Shown: in pieces, positions 26,784 to 34,735 of the stretch
How the letters are laid out: each line of letters starts with the position of its first letter
Position numbering within the stretch: the stretch's first letter is position 1
From: Candidatus Fimenecus excrementigallinarum
Lineage (GTDB): Bacteria > Bacillota > Clostridia > Oscillospirales > Acutalibacteraceae
NCBI GenBank assembly: GCA_018714805.1
Contig: DVMW01000012.1
Coordinates: forward strand, 1 to 64,000
Direction: 5' to 3'
DNA length: 64,000 nucleotides
Position numbers and translations under genes: made by a program
Notes under the pieces: generated by a model
Told to the model about the DNA's origin: nothing
Database searches by the model: none
The model's input: the letters and a program-made list of their open reading frames with translations, nothing else

Positions 26784-29225
26784 ATGAAAAAGATACTTTG
26801 CATCATCCTTTCCTGTCTTATGATTTTCTCTGCGGGGGCGCTTGGCATTTCAGCGCTGGACAGCGGGCGGACTGTTGCCGGTGCGCCTACTGTTTTTGCA
26901 GAGGACCTTACAGTGAACGCAGGCGATATTCTGCGTGTTCCGGTCCAAATCAAAGACAACACCGGCATTATGGGCTGGATGCTGTCGTTCGATTACGATA
27001 CGGACTTTCTGACGCCGCTCACGGTGGAGTACGGGGAAGTAATCAGCAGCGGGGTTCAGGACAATATCGAGGGCAACATGGTCCCGGGCAGCATCAATGT
27101 GTATTGGGCCGGCTACAACAACGCGGTGTACAACGGCATTATGATTTATATCAATTTTGCCGTTAATGCCGCCGCTGTTGGGGACACAACCATTGACATT
27201 TCCTTTTCGCAGCCGGACACCTTTGACGGGTACTTTAACGACGTCTATCTGAATTGCGAGCCCATCAACGTTTCCATTACAAACGCCGGGTATTCGCAGT
27301 ATGCGAAAGTCAACGCTTCTGCGCAGGACGTTGTGGCCGGTGAAGAGGTGCAGCTTTCGCTGAACCTGTCGGAAATCAACGGCGTGACGGAAGCGGACGT
27401 AGATGTGGAGTACAACGCCGCCAACTTTGCTTTTGAAACGGCTGTATCCGACGGCGTGCAGGTTGAAAGCACAGCTTCCGACGGCCGGGTGAGCCTGCGG
27501 ATTTCCGGCATTACGACGGCGGTAAACAATACAGATTGCATTACCCTGCGGTTTAAGTGCAAAGACAAGGCGATGGCGGGAAGCTACGATTTTGTGTTGT
27601 CCTCGCCGACGGAAGGCGTGCTGTGTAAAGGGTGCAGTATCCAAGTGTCTCCGTCTGCGACCAGCGCAATTGCCGAAATTTATGCCGAAGACATAGAGGG
27701 CGTGCATAATGACGTCGTCACCATTCCCGTCCGCATTGCAAACAACCACGGCATTATGGGATACAGACTTCGGTTTTCGTTTGATGCAGAGCTGCTTGAG
27801 CCGGTGAGTGCTACAGTAGGGGATATCAAGGGCTACAGCTTTGCGACCAATATCGGCCTAAACAGCGGCAGGTTTGATGCGCTGTGGGTGAATACGGAAA
27901 ACATTATCCAAGACGGCGTGCTGTTCAATATGACGTTTCGCATCCTGACGGACAAGACCGTGGATACGTCTATTGCCGTCAGCTACAGTCAGGAGGATAC
28001 GTTCAACGAGAGTTGGGAGGATGTTATATTTGCTTGCCGGGATATTTCGCTGTCGCTGAATCCGCATCAGCACAGCTACACGGCAACGGTCACACCGCCG
28101 ACCTGTACGGAAAAAGGCTATACGACATATACCTGCTCGTGCGGTGATAAGTATGTCGCGGATGAGGTCGACCCGCTGGGCCACCAATGGGGCGAATATA
28201 GCAGCAACAACGACGCGACCTTTGACGCCGACGGGACAAAGACGGCCGTCTGCTCCGTTTGCGGAGCGACGGACACGGTTGCGGACGTTGGCTCGCAGCT
28301 TGCGCGGGACCCGGATTTGTGCATCAAAACCGTGTCGTTGTCGCTGCAAAGCAGCTTTAAAATAAATTTCAAAGTCCCAAGGAGCGCGCTCACCGGATAT
28401 ACGTCCCCGTACATGGTGTTCCGTTGCGAAGACCTGGACGAAATGACGGTCACGGACTATACCGAGCAGGGAGAGTATTACGTATTTTCGTTCCCGGGCA
28501 TTTCCCCGAAAATGATGAATAACGTCGTTACGGCGCAAGCATATGCAACCAATCCGGAGGACGGGCGGCTGTACGCGAGCGAGCCGCGGACCATGAGCGT
28601 GCGGCAATACGCGTACAAAATGCTGGAGCTTTACGCCGACGATGCTACGGCGCAGGCAGGCAAGCTGAAAACGCTGCTTGTGGATATGCTGCACTACGGC
28701 GCTAAGGCGCAGATGTATACGGATTACCAGACGGACGCGTTAGTGGACGCAGACCTAAGCGATGCACAGAAGGCGTGGGGGACCGCCGTCACGCCGGAGC
28801 TTTCGAGCATTACGGACGCGAGCTATATTCCTATTGATAACCCGACCGTGCAATGGTCAGCGGCTGGCCTTGTGCTGAATGATTCGGTAAAAATCCGGGC
28901 AAAATTCACGGCGGAAAAAGCGGAAAACCTGACCGTGCAGATAGCCTGCGCCGGACGCACGTATACCTACGGCCCGGAGGATTTTGTATCGAACGGCGAC
29001 GGCAGCTACTATGTATATTGCAACGAAATCAAGGCGCATCAAATGAGCGAAGAAATTTTGCTGACCGCGTATGAAAACGGCGTGCAATGCAGCGACACCA
29101 TGCGGTTCAGCGTGGAATCCTATGCCAAAGCGGTCCAAAACAGCGAATTCGCCGGGACCGCGCTCGACAATCTGACACAGGCAATGATGTGCTACGGCAA
29201 ATCTGCCGAAGCGTACGGCATATAA
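26784..29225 (+). CDS. secreted multi-cohesin protein (scaffoldin-like) with CxCG module and duplicated C-terminal domain
   Basis: Signal peptide; cohesin-like modules 26889-27281, 27303-27647 (divergent) and 27675-28058; 'PTCTEKGYTTYTCSCGDKYV...CSVCGATD' 28065-28298; no C-terminal TM or LPXTG. Confidence 0.75.
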   Translation: MKKILCIILSCLMIFSAGALGISALDSGRTVAGAPTVFAEDLTVNAGDILRVPVQIKDNTGIMGWMLSFDYDTDFLTPLTVEYGEVISSGVQDNIEGNMVPGSINVYWAGYNNAVYNGIMIYINFAVNAAAVGDTTIDISFSQPDTFDGYFNDVYLNCEPINVSITNAGYSQYAKVNASAQDVVAGEEVQLSLNLSEINGVTEADVDVEYNAANFAFETAVSDGVQVESTASDGRVSLRISGITTAVNNTDCITLRFKCKDKAMAGSYDFVLSSPTEGVLCKGCSIQVSPSATSAIAEIYAEDIEGVHNDVVTIPVRIANNHGIMGYRLRFSFDAELLEPVSATVGDIKGYSFATNIGLNSGRFDALWVNTENIIQDGVLFNMTFRILTDKTVDTSIAVSYSQEDTFNESWEDVIFACRDISLSLNPHQHSYTATVTPPTCTEKGYTTYTCSCGDKYVADEVDPLGHQWGEYSSNNDATFDADGTKTAVCSVCGATDTVADVGSQLARDPDLCIKTVSLSLQSSFKINFKVPRSALTGYTSPYMVFRCEDLDEMTVTDYTEQGEYYVFSFPGISPKMMNNVVTAQAYATNPEDGRLYASEPRTMSVRQYAYKMLELYADDATAQAGKLKTLLVDMLHYGAKAQMYTDYQTDALVDADLSDAQKAWGTAVTPELSSITDASYIPIDNPTVQWSAAGLVLNDSVKIRAKFTAEKAENLTVQIACAGRTYTYGPEDFVSNGDGSYYVYCNEIKAHQMSEEILLTAYENGVQCSDTMRFSVESYAKAVQNSEFAGTALDNLTQAMMCYGKSAEAYGI

Positions 29226-29246
29226 AACGGAAAGGGAGTGTGCAGC

Positions 29247-29384
29247 ATGAACAAAAAAGCGTATGAGACGCCGCTGGCGGAGATTACCGTTTTTGAAACG
29301 GAGGATATCATCACGACGTCTCCGGGAATGGGCGGCGAGATTGAATTGCCCGACTTGGATTTAGACTTGTTTATCACCCCCTGA
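29247..29384 (+). CDS. 45-aa small peptide MNKKAYETPLAEITVFETEDIITTSPGMGGEIELPDLDLDLFITP
   Basis: Complete ORF absent from the supplied track; RBS AAAGGGAG 7-9 nt upstream; same strand, between two cohesin/dockerin genes. Confidence 0.6.
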   Translation: MNKKAYETPLAEITVFETEDIITTSPGMGGEIELPDLDLDLFITP

Positions 29385-29473
29385 CGAAAACGTGGGACGA
29401 GGACACCCAGCGGCAAGAACCCCTGACAAAACAAGCGCAGACAAATGACTTCGCAAGGTTTGGGAGGAAAAAG

Positions 29474-32400
29474 ATGAAAAAGAATTTCGGCAAAAAACTG
29501 ATTTCCCTGTTTTTTGCGGTGCTGATGCTGGTTTCCGTAATACCCGCGGGAACCATTACGGCAAGCGCGGCTACATTTACGCCAAGACTTACGGCGCCCG
29601 CTAAAAGCGGATGGTATGCTGGCTACAATCGAAATAACTGTGGGAAATATGCGCAATGTAGAATTAACGAAATTGTTGGACAAGCAATAATAACAAGGAC
29701 TGGTCCGTCAACAATAAAAAGTGAATTAATTGCCCATGGCTACTCTAGCGGAAAGGTTCCTAAAGTGGGGGCGGTGGCAATAAATAGTGGCCACGTAGCT
29801 ATCGTAGAAAAAATTGAAAATGGTCATGTCTATATGAGCGAGGGACATTATTCATATCCGTATAATGTTGGGTATGACGTGACTAACCTAGGATATTCCT
29901 ATCAAAATACTGTAAGAATTGGCCCCGGAAACACACCACAATGGGGAACAGCTGGATCTGGTTATGGCTATGGAACATGGTTTACTTTACGCCGATATGA
30001 TGATTATTCCAGTTTTACCTTTTATTACTTATTAGATAGCAACGTGGTAATAAAAGAGGATGATGAATATAACCCCAACGCAAAATACGATATCGGAACA
30101 TACAAATGCACCTATCGGCAAGGCGTAAATATGCGTTCCACGCCGAACACGAATTATAGCTCCATCGGGAGTGTGCCGTACAACTGGGATATTTACGTGT
30201 GGGAAACGGATGGAAACTGGGGCTACGGTCAGTTTGCCGGCGTTCAGGGCTGGGTCTGCCTGGATTACTTTACCAAGGTCAGCATCCCGATTCCGGCAAC
30301 ACCGTCCATTGGCTCGGTAAGCGCCGAAGACCTCGCCGTCGGCAAAACCGTCACCATCAGCTGGAACGCCGTCAGCGGGGCGGACAGCTACACGGTCGGT
30401 ATCCGCAGCGACCATGTCAACCAGGATGTTACCGTCGGCAATGCCACGTCCTTCAGCTTTAAGCTTTCATATCCGGAAACCTATCAGTTCTATGTAAAGG
30501 CCTCGAACGTTTCGGGCGCGAGCAACTGGTCGTCACCGCGCAGCAGCACGGCGCATGACCCGGTCACGGTCACGTTTGTGGACTGGGACGATACGGTTTT
30601 GCATACGCAAACGGTCGATTACGGCGAAAGCGCCACGGCGCCGTCTGCGCCTCTGCGCAAGGGGTATACCTTCCAGACGTGGAGCGACTCCTATTTTGAC
30701 GTAACGACGGATAAAACCATTCGGGCAATTTATAAGATTGACACCTATACCGTCAATTTCTTTGATAAGGACGGTATCCTCTTAAGCAGTCAGAAGGTGA
30801 CCTACGGCAGCGATGCCACACCGCCGAGCGATACGCACGCGACAAGTTCCTATAAGTTTATGGGCTGGAGCAGCATGGCGTATCTGGATGTATATACCGA
30901 CAGGGCGGACAAGAACATCAATATTGACGGGATTTACTCGTGGTACAATTACGACCTGCCCACGGTTTGCAAAATCACATCCGCCACGCGCCAGTTTGAC
31001 GGGTATTATGTGACCTTTGACATTGAAAACAACGATTCCACCCCCACCACCGGCCGCGCCGTCGTGGCGCTGAAAACGGCGGAGGGCAAGCTGGTGGACA
31101 TGACGGAATCCACGGCGTTCAGCATCCCCGCCGCAGGGACGAAAAACGGCGTCGAGGTCTTTATTCCCTGCAACAAGATTGCGTCCACCATTGAGGTGTT
31201 CATGGTCGCGGACTACGCCTCGGGCGTCCCGATTTCCCCGAGCGTCACCAGCGAGATTGAAGAAGGCTTGATGTACGCGGAATCCACCGTTAAGCCCGAC
31301 AATCCGGACGGCACGCTGGACATCCAGGAGGTCACGCAGTACAGATATAGAGATAAAGAGTTTTCCACCGGCAACACAAAAATAAAAGACGGCTGGGAGT
31401 ATACGGGAAATCGAACGGAAACCGTCGGCAGCTGGACGGGCTGGAGTTGGACCGCAGTCTCGCCCTTTGATACCGAAAGCACAAGACGAGAGACAGACCA
31501 GCAAACCGTTGTAGTTTCACAGAATTATAAAACGCAGTACAACTATACGCGTTATGCCAACAGTACCTACTCGTGGTTCGGTCCGTGCGCCGGCACGTGG
31601 AACGGCAAATGGTGCGGCAATTATCAGGAATGGGGCTGGCACGACTATGGCCTGCCTTATGTCAAAACAACGTGGAGCAACCAGTACGGCGGCAATTACA
31701 ATCTGTACAACAGCTCAAGTGACCCTTGGTACAACGAAACGACCCGCAGTGTGGTTGCCTCCACCAATTACGGCACGCAGTACCGCTACCGCGACATTAC
31801 CTATGTCTATCATTTCTATCGCTGGGGCGTGTGGAGTGACTGGAGCGACACACAGGTTACGGCTACCGAGAATCGCGATGTACAGACCCGGACGATTTAC
31901 CGCTATAAAAGCAACGATATTCAGCCGGAGGACACCTCGGGCGAAGTCAGAACGGTAAGCGGAACGGTGGACAGCGCGCTGGCCGGTAAGCAGATTACGC
32001 TGTATGTGTATGGCTATACGGGCGCGTCGGACTACACGAACCAGTACATCGGACAATCCACCGTGGGCGAGGACGGCTCCTATTCGTTCGAGTTTAAGCT
32101 GCGTGAAGAGCCGACCGTTGAATCGGGCGATTACACCATCGCCATCGGGCTGGAAGGCTCAACCAACACGACCGTGATTGGCACCATCGAAGCCCCGCTC
32201 CCGACCTACACGGTCAATTTCTATGACTGGGACGGCACCATCATCAGCACGCAGACCGTCCGAGAGGGCGAGGACGCCGTCCTTCCCGAAAATCCCGAAA
32301 AGGAAGGCTATGATTTCCTCGGCTGGGATAAGAGCGTTGCGAACATCCGGGAGGATACCGATTTCTTTGCTGATTTTGCCAAGAAAGAGTTTACGGTCAT

Positions 32401-34684
32401 CTTTGTGGACTGGTACAACCAGCAAATCGCCGTTAAGACATTTGCATATGGGGACTCGCTCATTGCGCCGGAGGCTGAAGCGATTGAAGGCTATACCTTT
32501 GCCGGCTGGGATTGCGAAGACACCATCGTAACCCAAAATATGATTGTTTCCGCGCAGTATGAGGCCAATCAATATGAGATTACCTTCTACGACTGGAACA
32601 ACCAGGTTATTGATTCGCAGAAGGTCAGCCACGGCGGGACGGCAATTGTCCCGGACGACCCGGAAGAGGACGGCGTGATTTTTGCGGAATGGTTCAATCC
32701 GGAGGATTACCAGTATGTAGAGCACGACGCCGCGATTTATCCCACCTACTATTTTGAGGAAACAACGGACGTCGTGACCGCAAATTACGGCACCGGCGAG
32801 TATGACACAGCGCTGCAGCTTGAGCTGACCACCTCGGATGAAAACGCGGTAATCTTCTACTATTTCAACGGGGACCAGGATACCGAGCGAATGTATACCG
32901 GGCCATTTACGATTGACAAAACCTGCTCGGTCACCTACTATGCGACCTGCATCGGCAAAAATGACGGCGAGGTCAGTATAAGCTATTACTGCATCAATAC
33001 GGGCGACACTCCGAGCGACTGGATGCTGTATTCCGAATTGCCGGAGAACGTCACGGAGAACCTGGACGATTATACGCTGGAAACCGCAGCGGGATACAAA
33101 TACAAGGACGTGCAGCAAACCTCGTCGTCCGAGGAGGCGCAAAGCCTCGCGGCCGGCGGCTGGACGCTGGGCGGCACGACGTATACGGCGTATACCGATT
33201 GGCAGGATGAGGAAATCACGGTCGACGGCAGCCTGCTGGGCTTTGAGGTCGATACGCGGCAAACAAGCGATTCTTCTGTCAAATTGTATCAATACTCGCA
33301 CTACAAGTACACCGACGCCGACGGCGTTGTGCAATATGCGCCCGCCGCGGTAGAGGGCTTTGCTTGTGAGCGCGAGACGATAACGCTGGATGACCGGCTC
33401 ACAATCGCCGGCTTTACGGAGGACAATGTCAGCTTCTACCATTACGACGGTCAGGTGTGGTACAACCAGACGCGTGTAAACGGCCAGAAAACACAATACC
33501 GTTCGCGTTACCAGGTTGCCGAATACTACAAGTGGACGGATTGGGTGCTGGATGCGCCGGCCGCCGGGGATACGCGCGAGTATCAAACGGAGGATGTGTA
33601 CCGATACGCCAATAAGAATTATCATTTGGTTTACATCAACATCTACGGCGAAGTTTTACTGGTAGAAGAAGGCAAAACAATCGATATAACGCAGCTGGAT
33701 AATATTGAAGGCTATGACCTTGTCGGGCTGTATTATGACGAGGACCTCGACGAGCCGTTTGACACCTCTACAGAAATAACGGAGAGCGTTACGTTATTTA
33801 CAAGGTACACGCCTAAACAATACACCGTTACGTTCCTGATGCAGGATGGAACCGAGCTGGATGTCCAAACGGTTGCTTATCTCGAAGCCGCGACCGCGCC
33901 TGCGACGGATGTGGTTCCCGGATACGTCTTCGGCGGCTGGGACAAGGATTTCAGCTGCATTACAGAGGATATCGTTGTTACCGGCACGTATTACAAAGAG
34001 TCTGAGTATGCGCGCGTAGCGCTGGACCGTATTTCCGCGGATTTGTATCAGGGCACCTCGACTGTCTTGGTCCCTACGATTACGCCGAGCAACTTAAGCG
34101 GCGAGGCTTTGGAGTGGGCCACCAGCGACCCCGGGGTTGTATCTGTCGATGAAACCGGCCGGATTACCGCCGTGTCGCCGGGCTCTGCAACGATTACGGT
34201 CACGGTTATCAGCAATAGAGAAACGGCCAGCTGTACGGTTACCGTTACACCGGACAAGAACAACTTCATCCTTCTGAAATCCGATTCCTCGTTAAACTAC
34301 GACGCTTTGGGTTACTTAAGAAGGGTAGAGTTCAATACAACCGCAAGTGCGCTGGCGGAAGAATTCGCAAACGACAACCTCAGGTTCTTTAACATCAACG
34401 GAAAAGAACTCGCAGAAACAGATGTTGTCGGAACCGGGACGATAGTCAGATTGTATAACGGAGACAGCATTGCGGATGCAAAAACGCTGGTCGTTACCGG
34501 CGACGTTACCGGGGACGGCATCATCAACAACCGCGATGTGGCGATGATGAACGGGCTCCTGTTGGGTACGGTAACGGCTCAGGAGTGCCAGCAGCTTGCC
34601 TTCGACGTTAACGGGGACGGCTATGTGAATAACCGCGACGCTGCGATGGTCTCAAGGTATCTCGTAGGCAAAGACGCATTTTAA
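29474..34684 (+). CDS. 1736-aa secreted CHAP-SH3b-Fn3-like-InlB repeat-Big2-dockerin protein
   Basis: Signal peptide; CHAP-like 'NCGKYAQCRINEIVG...GHVAIVEKIENGHVYMSEGHYS'; SH3b 'GVNMRSTPNTNYSSIGSVPYNWDIYVWETDGNWGYGQFAGVQGWV'; InlB-type 'YTFAGWD' repeats; Big2; C-terminal dockerin; GGAGG RBS. Confidence 0.85.
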   Translation: MKKNFGKKLISLFFAVLMLVSVIPAGTITASAATFTPRLTAPAKSGWYAGYNRNNCGKYAQCRINEIVGQAIITRTGPSTIKSELIAHGYSSGKVPKVGAVAINSGHVAIVEKIENGHVYMSEGHYSYPYNVGYDVTNLGYSYQNTVRIGPGNTPQWGTAGSGYGYGTWFTLRRYDDYSSFTFYYLLDSNVVIKEDDEYNPNAKYDIGTYKCTYRQGVNMRSTPNTNYSSIGSVPYNWDIYVWETDGNWGYGQFAGVQGWVCLDYFTKVSIPIPATPSIGSVSAEDLAVGKTVTISWNAVSGADSYTVGIRSDHVNQDVTVGNATSFSFKLSYPETYQFYVKASNVSGASNWSSPRSSTAHDPVTVTFVDWDDTVLHTQTVDYGESATAPSAPLRKGYTFQTWSDSYFDVTTDKTIRAIYKIDTYTVNFFDKDGILLSSQKVTYGSDATPPSDTHATSSYKFMGWSSMAYLDVYTDRADKNINIDGIYSWYNYDLPTVCKITSATRQFDGYYVTFDIENNDSTPTTGRAVVALKTAEGKLVDMTESTAFSIPAAGTKNGVEVFIPCNKIASTIEVFMVADYASGVPISPSVTSEIEEGLMYAESTVKPDNPDGTLDIQEVTQYRYRDKEFSTGNTKIKDGWEYTGNRTETVGSWTGWSWTAVSPFDTESTRRETDQQTVVVSQNYKTQYNYTRYANSTYSWFGPCAGTWNGKWCGNYQEWGWHDYGLPYVKTTWSNQYGGNYNLYNSSSDPWYNETTRSVVASTNYGTQYRYRDITYVYHFYRWGVWSDWSDTQVTATENRDVQTRTIYRYKSNDIQPEDTSGEVRTVSGTVDSALAGKQITLYVYGYTGASDYTNQYIGQSTVGEDGSYSFEFKLREEPTVESGDYTIAIGLEGSTNTTVIGTIEAPLPTYTVNFYDWDGTIISTQTVREGEDAVLPENPEKEGYDFLGWDKSVANIREDTDFFADFAKKEFTVIFVDWYNQQIAVKTFAYGDSLIAPEAEAIEGYTFAGWDCEDTIVTQNMIVSAQYEANQYEITFYDWNNQVIDSQKVSHGGTAIVPDDPEEDGVIFAEWFNPEDYQYVEHDAAIYPTYYFEETTDVVTANYGTGEYDTALQLELTTSDENAVIFYYFNGDQDTERMYTGPFTIDKTCSVTYYATCIGKNDGEVSISYYCINTGDTPSDWMLYSELPENVTENLDDYTLETAAGYKYKDVQQTSSSEEAQSLAAGGWTLGGTTYTAYTDWQDEEITVDGSLLGFEVDTRQTSDSSVKLYQYSHYKYTDADGVVQYAPAAVEGFACERETITLDDRLTIAGFTEDNVSFYHYDGQVWYNQTRVNGQKTQYRSRYQVAEYYKWTDWVLDAPAAGDTREYQTEDVYRYANKNYHLVYINIYGEVLLVEEGKTIDITQLDNIEGYDLVGLYYDEDLDEPFDTSTEITESVTLFTRYTPKQYTVTFLMQDGTELDVQTVAYLEAATAPATDVVPGYVFGGWDKDFSCITEDIVVTGTYYKESEYARVALDRISADLYQGTSTVLVPTITPSNLSGEALEWATSDPGVVSVDETGRITAVSPGSATITVTVISNRETASCTVTVTPDKNNFILLKSDSSLNYDALGYLRRVEFNTTASALAEEFANDNLRFFNINGKELAETDVVGTGTIVRLYNGDSIADAKTLVVTGDVTGDGIINNRDVAMMNGLLLGTVTAQECQQLAFDVNGDGYVNNRDAAMVSRYLVGKDAF
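29576..30085 (+). other. CHAP (amidase/endopeptidase) module within the 1736-aa protein
   Basis: Catalytic-type Cys in NCGKYAQCR and His in SGHVAIVEK. Confidence 0.7.
34493..34681 (+). other. type I dockerin module
   Basis: GDVTGDGIINNRDVAMMNGLLLG...FDVNGDGYVNNRDAAMVSRYLVG: two Ca-binding F-hand repeats. Confidence 0.92.
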
Positions 34685-34691
34685 CTTTACA

Positions 34692-34721
34692 AATCAGCCA
34701 CACTTTCGGGTGTGGCTGATT
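34692..34721 (+). terminator. perfect hairpin between the dockerin gene and the anchored-cohesin gene (terminator/attenuator or RNA-processing element)
   Basis: AATCAGCCACAC-TTTCGG-GTGTGGCTGATT, 12-bp perfect stem, weak 3' T-tract (GTTT). Confidence 0.55.
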
Positions 34722-34735
34722 GTTTCGAGGTGCAT

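Noticed and set aside
32159-33625. 488-aa minus-strand ORF
   Set aside because: Antisense to the dockerin protein; no recognisable features
30560-34000. Possible tandem DNA repeat array
   Set aside because: The repetition is at protein level (InlB-type repeats); nucleotide copies are diverged, so not reported as a DNA repeat
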